Assembly (NCBI GenBank): GCA_029582165.1
Contig: CM055874.1
Coordinates: forward strand, 3,608,114 to 3,672,113
DNA length: 64,000 nt
Origin: Portulaca oleracea
Lineage: Eukaryota > Streptophyta > Magnoliopsida > Caryophyllales > Portulacaceae
Direction of reading: 5' to 3'
Positions 11,311 through 23,628 of the stretch are shown here, piece after piece (positions within the stretch are counted from its first letter, which is position 1; every line of letters starts with the position of its first letter). The notes beneath the pieces are model-generated. The model was not told the origin of the DNA. It did no database searches and worked only from the letters and a program-made list of their open reading frames with translations. The position numbers were made by a program, and so were the translations under genes.

Positions 11311-14300
11311 CTAGAAGTTCCTAGTGTTCCTGAATGATGAAAATTTTACCTTGAGATTGTCCAATAATTGAGTTTAGTAAGAGGCAATAGAGATTGTCCA
11401 GTAATTTACCTAGCAATCGCGGAGTGACCATTGACCACTCCTCTAGAATTAGAGAGACTCATTCTCCGGGATCTTTGCTCGTTCTCCTTGCTTATACGAA
11501 TGGCAGCAACTTCCTTCTCCATTGCAGCAACTTCTCTTCTCATTCTCTTGGCTTCGACTTCCATTGCTTTGTTTAGGGTGTCCACCTTTTTCGATAACAT
11601 CTGCATATTGACATACTAGAGATATAAACGACGAGATGTCCACAATCTAGATAGCTTACAGAGGATTTATTTTTTTGGCTTAAATTGTAATTGACTATTA
11701 AGTAGCGAATGAGTTTAAAATCTTCGGTCAATCAGCACCGGTTCTTTTGAATTTTTTAGTTCAGCGGTACCCCAACCTGCTTTTGCAGCGGGATTTTTTG
11801 GGTATCGGATTTGGATGTATAGAGAAAGATTCTAACCTCAATAGCGCCATCCTTGTCCTTTAGAGTCTGATCTTTCTCATGGCAGGCTTTTCTAAGAGTG
11901 ATAACTTCCTTTTGCAATAGGTCATACAATGCTCCAGACACCAAGTCATCTCCCTCAGTTTTGGGTTTTTCAACTGTGTCCTGATCTTCACCTCCCTTTG
12001 GAAGACCATTGTAATTCTTGGTAGCCCCGTTTGAAGTTGGATTTGTTAACCTACCGTTTGAAAGACCATTATAATGCTTGGCACTACCGTTTGAAGTTGG
12101 ATTTGTTGTGCCAGCTGCCCTGGAACCTGCATTGTCCGCTTCCTCGGATTTATTACCACCATCAAATGACGTTGATGATGTCTTGGCATTCTTAAGTAGA
12201 GCAGCTGCACCGTTGGATCGGAGTGTCCGAGATGGCGAATTTGCAGTTCTCTTAGACAAGGATCCGTTGGAAAACATTTTTGAGAAGTTCTCTCCTCCAC
12301 CAAGAGATTGACGTCGAGCTCGCCCACTGCTTAGGCTTCTTCCTTCTGAGATGACTCGAGAGGAATTCGCACTTGGGGATCCTTTTAATCTTTCTTCCAA
12401 AACCTTGAATCTCAGTTGGTATTTCTCCTAATGAGGGGTCGCATAAGTACAAGATTGAGGGAATAAAGAAAGAAGGATCACATATCAGAATAAAATTCAA
12501 TAAATAAACAGATAAACAAAACAGTGCTCTCACCTTTAACTGAGCTTCTGCCTTTGCAGCACGCTCTGCTACAGCAAGCTTTTCTCGTAGTTGCTGCATT
12601 TCTCCCTAAAAGAAAATAGCATGCAAATCGTTTTATCAGACTTGAACCGACATTCAACAACCTCACAGTGCAAACAGAACAAAATACGTGCATGAAGTAT
12701 CTGGCTCAGATGAAAATATGGATCACAGCTTTCTGATGTTCCAATTCTCTTTTCAGCCAAGCATTATTGCATATTGTAGGCTACACTGTTGTCTCAAGCT
12801 TTTCCGAACCAAGGTTTTGTTATAATCATCTATCTTCACAAATATAGCAATATTGACCGCTCTCCCTCCATGTACAAGGGCATAATGAAATTGATTAAAG
12901 GATCATTTCGCAAATAAATCTGGCATAAAAAAATATTCACAGATATTCAAGATCATTTATCTGAACAGTCCATACCAACAAACATTATGAGGACAGGATA
13001 AATGCAATGGCTAGAAGAGTTTTCAGGCAAAAAAGATCCACATTAGTAGAAAATAATGATGGAAGCATGAGTAACGCAAAATTTAAGATTCAATGAATAA
13101 CATTACCTGATAATACCTTCGCTCCTCGAGCCACTGCTTTACAGGCATTACTTTATCATTGCCATCTTTCCATTCGTTAGCCACAACAGTAGCAACCCTA
13201 TTCGCAGTGACTTTTGCACGAGCAAGCTCTCGGTCTAGAGTTTTCCTCTCATCCTGTACAAATAAAATCTTAGAGTAAGAAGAAGAAAAACCACAGCCTG
13301 TTCAAAATCTGCTTCATGGAGCAAAGGCTACTGCCATGCCATGAGTAGTAGCAAATAGTGATCGATGTAAGCACACTAATTAGTAATTTTTTTTGAAGAA
13401 GACTTAATTACATTTAATTCCTGCATTTTCCGCTGGTAATCACGCACAGCATTAGCTGCAGCTCCGCCAGCCAAGACGGCTTCCTCAAGCTCGCGAACAG
13501 TTTGAGTAAGCTTTTCAACCTCTGCTACTTTCTGACGATGCATCTTGTCCAAAATTTTATTCTCCTCCTGATAGAATTCACCAATTTCATTGAGCTGCTA
13601 TACAAGGGCTTTCTCATGTTGACTTGACAAATAGAGGAAGGCAATATTATGAACCTGGCAGATTTCGATCTGCTTCATCAACTCCTGGTTTTTATTTTGC
13701 AAATCATCAACCAAGGATGCTTTTGCCATAGCCATCTGGACAGTCTTCTCAGCATCCAATAGTGCAGCCTCCTTGCATTTTGTGAGACGCTCCAATGCTT
13801 TCTTGTCATCCTGCAGTTTTGCAATCTGAGAAACGAAACGAATTAGCCAATCACAGCATTCCTGCAACCTGAAAGGGGGGGGGGGGGGGTTGAACAAGTA
13901 AATAGAACACTGAAAAACTGATAAAAGCCGCCGACATAAATCGGTGTGTGCAGCGCTATTGACTCCAAAAAGATACAAACATACCTCCTGTCTCGCCAAC
14001 TTAAGTTCTGCTTCCAACGGGGCAATGATTGCCTCAATGGGGGGCATATCATCGTCTTTTTGAGCAGCATGTACTCGTCTAAGTGTGGCTTCTGCAGCAA
14101 ATTGTGCTGCAAGTGCTGCTTTCTTCTCTTCGTTTATCCTTTTAATTTCAAGATTCTGACATAAGATCACACCACTTGAGAATTACATGCAAAGGTTACC
14201 CTCTGAGACTAAGTGAAAAGAGTAGTCTAGTCGTCTAGATTAGGACAAAGTATATTTATACAAAGTACCTTGCTTTCCAAAACAGCTTCTGTAGCTTTTA

Positions 14301-17300
14301 GTTTCCCATCCACCTTGTTGAGTTCCTCGCTAAGCTAAGGCAAGAAATAGGTTCGCATCAACGAGACAATATTTTCATCAACATGATAATAATGGACCAG
14401 CCTTTTTCAATACGAAATAATGACAAAATCAAGCCAAGTACTCTGCAATTGTTGGAGGAAGAGTTCAACGTAGACCACAGACATTACGTAATTACTCATT
14501 ATGCAGAAATATAGTATTAAAATGAACTTTTTGGATGCTGCTAATCATACCAACATGGTTACAGAAGCTCATTTGCTGAGACTTCCCAAGAATAACAGGT
14601 CAAAATATCATAGAACTCCATTAGAAGGCCAAAAGAAGAGTGCTCGCATGGACATTGAAAATGATTTCATAGGGCAATCATGCTTCATTGAGTGGTAAAT
14701 GGCATAATATCTTTTAGGTTTAGAAGACAAAACCTAAGGTTTCACTAGTGGATTACGCTCATCAATATACAACACTCCTCTTTATTAGTATTGTAGTATC
14801 AGTGAAGAGAACATGGTTATTTAGCTGTATAACAAGATTGAGGCACAATGACAGGTAAGCCATTTAAGATGAACTTCATATAATTTCCAACTGTGACTAA
14901 CATTCACTACATGGTACGCCTCACTTTTTGTTCAAAGGAATCGAAGCAAAAAGCATGATTAGTTGAGAAATACCTCTTCAACTGCCTTTTCTTTAAGGCG
15001 TTCTGAGTGCTTCAAACCCTTAATTTCTGCATGAGCTTCCCCCAATTCCCTATTCTTCTCTGCATGTTACATCAATGAAACTTTTTTTATTTGACGTAAT
15101 AGTAAAAACATGTCAAATAGGCCATGGAAATGCGTTTAAGCAATCACTGCCACATAGCTGGCGTTCAAGTTTCAACCTCACCCTTCACAAAAACTGATGA
15201 TGCCCCTAAGAGACCAACTACAACTTGCGTAACTAGATCCAAAAGATCTCTATTCTGAATTCTGAAAAGCTACATTAGGAGAACATATTCTTAGATCTCA
15301 GATTCAGCTATTCTGTAATAAATTGCCGACAAAAGATTTAAATGAAGAGGTAGTAACTCCTAAGTGGCATGTAAGGAAAAAAAGTTTTATTGAAATGGAA
15401 AAAATTGCATTCCTTTGATCATTTCCTAGAGTAGAAAGCATAAATTTGAACTCTCCCGACCCCCCAAGGCAAGGGCTTCACAAAAAGCATCAGTATATTG
15501 TTAGACATCACATATTAAGGTACTTCTAATCAATGAGTCATAGTACAGTAGTAAAGTAAGAACCTAATCACCTACCATAATAAGGATGGGAAAATCCCCC
15601 AACATGACAATCAAAATGCATTATACCTATTGAAGGCTTGAAACAAATGTTCTGGTTTAGAGGGTCTCAGCCAAGATTATTATCTCCTCTTCTCATATCA
15701 ACTCTCAACAATCTTTGTAAAAGGCAGAGCAGTGTCCTAATTCAGCTGCCCATGCAGCACTTAAAGGAGTGCTTCGGAGAGGAGTTTGGGAGGAGTAAGA
15801 GTTGATAAGAGTAACTGAGTAAGGATGAGTGACAGCAGCGTTAGACAAGGAAGAGGAGCAACCACTCCTAAGGTTGAATGTTCAAGTGAGCAGTCAGTTG
15901 TGATTCACAGGAAGGTAAGATTATTGGTTGATAATCATATTATTTACCATAATAAATAAACAAGGTGATGTAGTAATTAATACAATCAAACTTTTGACAA
16001 AATAATTGGTAACTGGATTATTTTCATACTAGCTATTTACCTACTACTCCTCTTTATGCCCCAAATTTATACCTGGGAAAGTAAAAGGGGATTAGAATAA
16101 AAGCAAAAGCTATTATCTAATATTCTTCATTACTCTTCATAATGAACTTGCAACTATGGGTAAGCAGAGTATACACCCTAACTAATTACTCTAAACTGTA
16201 TTTCTCCTCCTCCAAAGTCCAAACAAACCATTAGTCATCAAGGTGTAGCTATTTTCGGCTTTTGCAACACCTAAGTTAAATTATTTCCAAGCTCAACCCT
16301 CCTACAATTCTTTTTCCTCCATCTTCGTTGGTACAAGGACAAGAGCCTATACTTCTCAATAGAAAGCATGTATGATATCAATAAAAATCATCTTCAATGG
16401 AAATGTCCTGATATCAATACAAAATCATCTTCAACAGAAGTCCAATGCAAACCTCACCACATCCTCATTCTCCAAAACAGAACTCCCAACCTATAAATAA
16501 GCATGTTTTTACCTTCTATATATCCTCCAAAGGAACACAAGGAAAATAATCAAATAAATATAGTCATTTCTATTCTTAATGTCCTACGAAAATGGTCACT
16601 CTAACTAAAATGCTAATAAAATGCCCGTTGTTATCCTATATTATCATACGATAATAATTTTAGGTCGACTCTTGAAACATGGCAGGAGCAGATTAGGTGT
16701 TGCAGGTAAAGAAAATGAAAGCTATGGAGAAGAAGGTACAAGCCTAAGCCTATATGGCTAGAGACTAGAGTAACATGCCCTATATCCACAGTTTTGTCTT
16801 CAACTTGTATGACTTGATGAAACTTCAATAAGCAACAAACACAAATATAAACATAAAAACAATTGTCTCGCCCGCTAACAACTTCTCCTACTACCGACCC
16901 TACCACCGGAGATGACAATTTTAGAAATCCATGCACTTTCGAAAATCTAAAGATTGCCCTTCTACATAAGTCACTGATTTTTCTGTTTGTCAAGTATAAA
17001 TCTTTCATCACAACAGCAAGCTTCCTTATTAACTCAAAGTCACAATCACAAACATAACTTGTGGGTAATAACATTTGATAATCAGGTAGAACACTTCCCC
17101 CTCAACCAACATTTTCAATAGCACAGGGTTACTGAGTATGTCAGTACATCTACCAAGTAATGGAATATTACCATTTTCACACTAATCTGACTCCTACCCA
17201 AAAAAAAAAAAAAAAAAAGTACACTGAAGACAGTACAAAAATTTACAGAGGAAACACATCTGACAGACATGAAAGACAATTCCCAGCCGACAAAAAGGAG

Positions 17301-18055
17301 GATACTTAATAAATGGCAGGAATCAGTTATCAAATGCAGCCAAAAATTGTTCACAGTCTGCTAAAATCTTCTACAATATATTGCTCAAAATGTAAAATAC
17401 CAAATACTAATCTAATCACATCTTACATCACTGCCATTCTTTTTTTCTTTTCTCCTAATAATATTGAAATGATCAGTGTCAGTCATTCATTAATATACAT
17501 GAAATTCTCTCATTTCAACAGAGGTAAGAACCAATAATCCAAATGCATGAAACTTCAATCAAAATGACAGACTCTGTATTTTATCCTTTTTGGTGAAAAT
17601 TTGAAAATTTAAACCAATACTTGCATCTTTAATCAAGAACACAGCAAATATCAATTCCTTGTCCGAAAATTTCTCGAAAATCGCAAAAATCACACCGATT
17701 TTCCTTCACCATCGAAGCAATCAAATGCGAAGCACAAAAACGAAATCCTTTCGACAACAACCAACCAAATCAAGCTAAACGCCAAAAAATTCATCCGACA
17801 TAGTAATTTAACTTGATTCAAACTTGAAAAAGCTGGAAAATAGAAAGATTGAAGACCTCGAAGTTCATTCTCAAGGCGAGTGAGCTCGACTCGAACAGGA
17901 TCTGATCCATGTAACATATGAATGAAGTCGTCAACCTCCGACCCGGCCCGAGAATGTCCGCCATTCTTCTTCCGATACTTGAACGACGCCGACGACGTCA
18001 GTCTCGCCGGCGCCGGCGTCACTTCTCCGTTTCCGACGTGACCGTTGCTGGCCAT
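11311..18055 (-). CDS. MAP70: Microtubule-associated protein 70 (MAP70 family)
   Basis: Coding exons: 17857-18055, 14974-15059, 14269-14334, 13985-14155, 13655-13825, 13412-13567, 13107-13253, 12534-12605, 11837-12427 and 11406-11600. All have GT-AG borders and continuous frame, giving 617 residues, the usual MAP70 length. The N-terminus (MASNGHVGNG) is Ser/Lys-rich. At about residue 50 the family signature LLHGSDPV is seen as MLHGSDPVRVELTRLENELR, then a long coiled coil to about 340 (AEATLRRVHAAQKDDDMPPI, LDKMHRQKVAEVEKLTQTVR, WLEERRYYQGEMQQLREKL). After that come a basic Ser-rich linker with a duplicated TNPTSNG..YNGL segment and a final coiled coil (AMEVEAKRMRREVAAMEKEV). Family role: binds and organises cortical microtubules, including during secondary wall patterning. 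A donor AG|GTAAAT at 11410 and acceptor at 11330 allow an alternative end (last exon 11311-11329, ending ARNTRNF) instead of the stop at 11406. Confidence 0.93.
15060..17856 (-). other. Large first intron of MAP70
   Basis: 2.8 kb between the exon encoding the N-terminus and the short second exon. It is AT-rich, with an A18 tract near 17200 and short open frames that show no homology I recognise. First introns of this size often carry regulatory sequence, but no motif stands out. Confidence 0.7.
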
Positions 18056-18162
18056 TTCTCTCTGAGATTTTATTAAATTGAATGAATGAATTTGAGTTCA
18101 AATGTTTAATGCACACCAGATTCAAACCCTAAAAAGCAGGAATTCTCCAAAAGTGCCGAATG

Positions 18163-18184
18163 CAGAGAGAGAGAGAGAGAGAGA
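18163..18184 (+). repeat. (GA)n in the MAP70 5' leader region
   Basis: Eleven GA units about 110 bp upstream of the MAP70 start codon (CT repeats on the coding strand). CT-rich leaders are common in plant housekeeping genes. Confidence 0.8.
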
Positions 18185-18239
18185 TGGAGGGAGAATGAGT
18201 GTGTCTGTTACTTTGTTTGTTTGAGAGGTTTGAGCTCAT

Positions 18240-19560
18240 AATTATTAATTCTTTTATCAAGGGAAGGAGAAAGAAATGAGAGAGAGAAAGAGAGGTTTGC
18301 TTTTTGCCTTTTTCATGGGAGAAGTGATTTAAATATTTGACCTTGAATTCAAAATACTATATACTGTACATTTGTTCCGTAATATTTGTATCTACGATTA
18401 CGAGTTACGACATAATAATCCAAGTTATCTAAGATATAATATTTTTTAAGTAATATTTTTTCAGAATATTTTATTATAATAGAATGTTTTTATTATTAGT
18501 ATAATTGTTATTAATTCTGATTTACAAAATCATACTTGTTGTAACAATTAATCGCATTTGTTCAAACAAAAATCTTTTTAACAAATGAGATTCATTTCAG
18601 ATAAGTTATGATACATAATTTATATTACAATTACCATAGTTAAAAAAATATTTTTGAATATAATAGAACAGTAACAGAGAAAAAGATAAATACGTTGTGT
18701 GTTGTAAAGTAAAATAATGATAAATATTGTATTTAGAATCCCACGTTAGAGTTTCTCTATTGCGGAGCATAAAAAAAAATAAGCTCCAAAAGATTCAAAA
18801 ATGAAATAATATGGCAAGGTTGACTCCTACTAAAGTTCTAGAATAATAAAATGTCACTGTACATGCTCTTACGAAAGTGATAAATAACAAATATAAGCAT
18901 ATAACTACATGTATGAACAATTAATAACAAATTTATCCCTAAACAAACATATCACCATATAGCTTTTCTTATGTTTCATATCAACCTTTTAAACTTTAAA
19001 TAATCCAAAAAAAGGAATGAATATAGCATGCGCAAATTTAAAAGGTAAGAATGCAATATAAATACAATTGTATAATTTCATCAAATTCTCTCGAAATATC
19101 TCAACCCTAATTCTTAATTACTTATTTCATTACCCGATCAATAAATCGAGATTGTGACCAAGATCAAAAGAGATAATATAAAGCACAAGGACATGATGGG
19201 ACTAGGGGTAGTGAAATCATACTCATAAAAAGCTAGCTAGCATATGGTGGAGGTCCCCAACATGAAGAAATGAAGTTTGTGGGTTCCCTTTATATAGCTA
19301 GGGTGACCATTATCCAACGGCTCACAAAAGCTTAATCAAAAAGTATATATGATGGAATTTTCATTTGATAGTAGTGTACATTACATTATATGGTCCCTTG
19401 AGGCAAGTGCAAGTGCAAATTAACACACACATATATATTGGCCATGTTGTTGAGTTGTAGGGTTTGGCCTTGGGGATGTTAAATTTGGACCCCAACATGT
19501 ACATAGAAAAGTTGCCAAACCCCCCACTTTTTTGGGTTAGCTAGATATTATATACACTCT
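18240..19560. other. Intergenic DNA upstream of MAP70
   Basis: AT-rich spacer without recognisable genes or transposon ends. It probably contains the MAP70 promoter near its left side. Confidence 0.5.
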
Positions 19561-19588
19561 TCAATGCACTACAATACAACTTGCCTAA

Positions 19589-19813
19589 ATGCCAATTACT
19601 TATGAATCATCACCATCTTCTTCTTGTGTCTTAATAATGACCAAATTTGATTTGATCCCATTGTATTCACCTTTTGAAATAGATAGTCATCCTGATCCAC
19701 CATCTATCCTTCACACTCAGTATATACCACTTTGCAAAGATAAGGGTGTTTACCTTGATCTCGATTTCATCAAATCTCGTGTAGCTGCAAGCTGTTGTGA
19801 TTTATTAGTGTGA
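19589..19813 (+). CDS. Hypothetical 74-residue ORF, unrecognised
   Basis: The frame starts MPITYESSPSS and ends KSRVAASCCDLLV. A TATA-like ATTATATACAC near 19548 lies about 40 bp upstream of the ATG, and the predicted protein is not low-complexity. No domain or family is recognised. Chance ORFs of this size are common in plant intergenic DNA, so this is only a candidate; it could also be a fragment of an old gene. Confidence 0.2.
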   Translation: MPITYESSPSSSCVLIMTKFDLIPLYSPFEIDSHPDPPSILHTQYIPLCKDKGVYLDLDFIKSRVAASCCDLLV

Positions 19814-20945
19814 TTGTCGAATACAGTAAATAGGTTGAAGTTATGATAAGCTTTTAAATGTATGGATGAGTGAAACACTATAATAATTTGACTTATATCT
19901 CGGAAATGATTTATGATCTTAGTCATATACATTTTAATCTTGATATATTTATATTTTAAAGAGAAATCTCTCTACAAAATACAGAAGTACTTGATCATAA
20001 ATGCAGCAACTCCTAGTGCAATTGTGTAAGACAATAGATTTGTGTCTTATTTTTCTACGTTGATTTATATCTTTTTTTATTATGGACTTTGCGCGTGCCT
20101 TGTTCAACTAATAATTGGGGGGAAAACAACCATACATACAAAATATATAGAAAAATAATTAAAAAAGAAAATACAATACTACCAATATTGTCATTCTCAC
20201 AGTGTGAATTTTGCTTTAGTGTGTATAACGTAAGTCTCGAAGAGATTTAGACGTAAACAAATTTATCTAATCATATTGACTTTGTGGGTATGATTAGTGA
20301 TTAACAAAGAGACTCTTCCTAAAGAAAACAGAGAGACTGATTCATGCAGATCCTAAAACGGTAAAAACATGGGAATTTTGAAGGAAAGGAAGAAAAGGAA
20401 GGGGGGTAGGGATGAACATGGATGCATGGGACAAGCAGTGCACATGCCAAGGACTTTCATAACATGGCTTTGCGTAATCACTCAGACAAAGCGTGCTCTC
20501 TCTCTCTATTTTTCTTCCAAGCTTTGGCTAATCTTAAAGTGAATATCAAATTATTGATACTTTAATAATAAAATATAATTTTCCTTATTGATTTTCTTTC
20601 TTCTTTTTATTGGATAAGAATATTATCAATCAAAAGATGCCCACATTTATGAAGCCCAATTCATTCTCATAGTCATATCATATGCGTATTTCTTTATAGT
20701 GGAATAGTGAAAGGGCTGCGTACATGGAGTAGGGTTTGAAAGAGAGTGATTTTGCGCAAAAAACTTTTCTTTTGAATGTCTAATGAGATTTTCTGCTTTG
20801 CATATTTTTTTTTATGAGGTAAACCCATAATACCGTTAGCTTTATGAAAAAGAAGTTATATATAAATTAATGTAAATTACAGGCGATAACCATATTGATT
20901 CAACACACGTACCATTGTCCATTTTTAGTCTATAATAATATTATA
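19814..20945. other. Intergenic DNA
   Basis: AT-rich spacer with no recognisable gene or element. Confidence 0.5.
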
Positions 20946-21105
20946 CTCCCTCCGTTTTTCTTATTTGTCATTTACGCTTTTCAATGTCAATTTTTAATCA
21001 TATCGACATCAATTTTATATGATAAATCATTATATAATTAAGATATTAACAGTCAAAGTATTTGACACAATTTTCTAAATGACACATGAATAAAAACGGA
21101 GGAAG
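20946..21105. mobile_element. Short Stowaway MITE with TA target duplication
   Basis: 160 bp from CTCCCTCCGTTTTTCTTATT to AAAAACGGAGGAAG, with TA on each side. It is a shorter subfamily (internal TTTGTCATTTACG) that is also present at 38161-38745. Confidence 0.85.
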
Positions 21106-21567
21106 TATCAAACATTATTCAATTCTCATGAGATCTCAACATCTCAACCTTATATTCCTACTTAGGGGAAAAAGATGATATCAAATAACAGTGGAAAACA
21201 TAGGCCAACTGCTTAGGAGGTTGAGAAGGCAAACATAAAGGGTCAGTGTGAAACAAGTTGGACATCTAAAGTCCCTTTCAATAAGGATTTGTACGACAAA
21301 AATGTCCCCAATGTATATATGTATAACCCGGATATTAATGATGGGCTTCTACTCAAAGTTTACATACAAAACAATCAGCTACCAATGCATAAAAGTCGAT
21401 TTCAATCATCAATCATCATTGATCATTACCAGATGAGCAAGATTTTTGCAAATGGATCGGACTTTTTCAAAGTGGGTCACTCGATTTATTACATTCGGAT
21501 AGCTCTTATCATCGTCATTGATGAAAAAACTCGATCAATGGTTGTTTCGGAGCTTGTGTGCACAATG

Positions 21568-21872
21568 TTACACTTTAGCTTCACGCTCCAGACGTCGTCT
21601 TTCTCTCTGTACATCGGAAAGACACATTCAGAAGCCTTTAATTCAAGCAAATTAGCAAACATAACCATAGAGAAATTCAGAAGCCTTTAGTTTGGATTGA
21701 TATGATTTTCGAGTGTCTACAAAGATGGTTTGTCGGAGGAGAAACGTACCCTTCTTTCCCAGTAAGGGTGGAAGCAAACATAATCATAGACGGGCGTGAT
21801 TGTAGAGACCAAAACAACATTGAGTCCTGTGAATAGAAGAAGAGCTGTCATAGGCCGTGTTCTATGTGGCAT
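21568..21872 (-). CDS. Conserved-looking 53-residue single-span membrane protein
   Basis: Two coding exons, 21750-21872 and 21568-21606, joined by an intron with GTACGT donor and TGTACAG acceptor, give 53 residues. The N-terminus is MPHRTRPMTA. A hydrophobic segment, about residues 9-26 (ALLLFTGLNVVLVSTI), is followed by TPVYDYVCFHPYWE and a strongly basic tail (RRRERRRLEREAKV). The layout is one membrane span with a charged C-terminal tail. I recall very similar short proteins across plants, possibly an accessory subunit of mitochondrial complex I, but that recollection is weak and the function should be treated as unknown. The first coding exon has a clear acceptor at 21901, and a leader exon ending at 23280 (GCCG|GTAAGT) fits upstream. 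Each exon is too short to stand out as an ORF. Confidence 0.75.
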
Positions 21873-21900
21873 TCTTCTTCTAGATTGATTACGCTTCTAC

Positions 21901-23279
21901 CTGCAGAAAGAATGAGACTATTCAGTTTTTCTAATGCAAGACAATGCAACGGCGTTCTGTTCTGATGCGAAAGATGTCACAGAAAGCACCAAACAAGACA
22001 TTGAATGTCTGATGTAACTCCACAAATATCTCTTCTGCAAATGACCATCATTCCCTGAATCATAGCCAGTGACTCTTTGATTGAAAATCCCTATTAATGA
22101 TCACTACACTGTTTAGTTATGACATATATCCATCTAAATTCATTACCCCTGCCCACAATGTCTCACTAATTAGCCGCCAACATAAAAACCAAAACCAATA
22201 CTCCGAAATCCCGCCAAGAAGGTGTAGAGGGGTCGGATGTAGCAATCTTACCCTAAATTTTGCAATTTACAAAGATTGGTTCCAATTGACCCAAGATTTA
22301 GAAATTGCCCACTACGTACTTCTCCATGGAAAAGAAGCAGAGAAGGTTTAGTGAGACATTTTTACTTTAGTCCATTACTTTAGCTGCCAACATAAGAACT
22401 GGAATAATCAAACCGGGAGACGAAGCAATACTTTACAGAGTAATTTCATATCCATTTTTCTCCCCTCTTCCCCTTCCCCTTCCCATTTACAGCTCACGCT
22501 CCATAGAAAGCATGGATCAGCTTGCAATCAAGCTTTGTTGAACCCGGTGACTCATATTGAATGATTGTATGAGGCCACCAGCATCCAATGTCACTGATTG
22601 CGCATGACTAGGGTTTATCAAAAACAAATCTAATGATAGACCACAAATTGAATGAAACACATCTACATATTATCCACAACCCGAATACAGGGAAAACCTT
22701 GAGGGGGCATAGTCAATTTTGAGAAAGTCACAGCTTCTACAACAATCAAGAAATCTACCATTGCACTCTAAATAGCACAGTTCATCAAGAATTCCATTGC
22801 TGAAACTTGCTATCTAATCATGCCACAAAATGTCATTAGGCAGTTTCTCTCAGATACTTCAACAGTTCAATTCAACTCAAACACCCATGTCATAAACTCG
22901 ATACTCCATCAATTTTCCTACAAATTCTCTGATTCCATAATCAATCCATGTTAAACGAGTAGAATTCTTCAATAATACAGTGAGATTACATCAAATCAGC
23001 AATCAATGAATAATGACTGGCTCAGTGAAGGCTACTTATCATTCTAATTTCAGTTCTTTTTCATCCATAATCATAATCACAATCGCAATCGCTAAATTCA
23101 ACTTCGATGCAACCAACAAATACGAATTTTTTTTCAGTTACATTCGATTCAATCTCAAAACTCCTCCACAAATTCGACAGCTAAACAAAAAAATCGGAGT
23201 CTAGGACAAATTAGGGCTACACAGAGAAATAATATAAACAGTGTTAAAACCCTAGAAATGGAATCAGTGATAAACTTAC
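21901..23279 (-). other. Probable 5'-UTR intron of the 53-residue protein gene
   Basis: The donor GCCG|GTAAGTTTATC at 23280/23279 and the acceptor TTTCTGCAG|GTAGAAGCG at 21901/21900 frame a 1.38-kb intron without coding content. If transcription starts upstream of 23379, the leader would carry an upstream ATG whose frame (MPSPVLKPSACSK...) runs through the splice and ends at a TGA just inside the main reading frame, a possible overlapping uORF. Confidence 0.55.
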
Positions 23280-23344
23280 CGGCAAAGCTTGAATCTTTCC
23301 AAGTTGAGCAGAGAAAAAGAGTGAAGAGCTGTGAAGAACACTTA

Positions 23345-23440
23345 GAACAGGCACTGGGTTTTAGCACTGGAGAGGGCATTCGAACCAGTGTCAGTCAAAT
23401 TTGTACAACTAGCGAGCCGACCACTAGACCATGGGCTTAA
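23345..23440 (-). mobile_element. tRNA-like SINE head at the promoter/leader of the 53-residue protein gene
   Basis: On the minus strand, GCCCATGGTCTAGTGGTCGG contains an A-box-like TGGTCTAGTGG and, about 50 nt later, the B-box-like GGTTCGAATGC, followed by CCTCTCCAGTGC. Family knowledge: this spacing and wording are typical of tRNA-derived SINE heads. The sequence is neither a complete nor a correctly folded tRNA. It overlaps the presumed first exon. Confidence 0.5.
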
Positions 23441-23486
23441 CTAGTTGGGTTTAAATACGGTTCGGGTCAAATTTGGGTATTGGAAA

Positions 23487-23628
23487 TATTGTTTTGATTC
23501 GAACTATTTTCAGGCAAATACATGTCATATGGACATAGAAAACGTACTCCGGGTATATATTGTTTTGATTCGAACTGTTTTCAGGCAAATACATGTCATA
23601 TGGACATAGAAAACGTACTCCGGGTATA
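23487..23628. repeat. Two-copy tandem duplication, 71-bp unit
   Basis: TATTGTTTTGATTCGAACT begins at 23487 and again at 23558, and the 71-bp units differ by about one base (CTATTTT versus CTGTTTT). Such near identity implies a recent local duplication. Confidence 0.9.

Noticed and set aside
21289..21690. 133-residue plus-strand ORF opposite the small membrane protein gene
   Set aside because: The opposite strand holds a spliced protein with conserved-looking features and good splice sites. The plus ORF has no recognisable domain.
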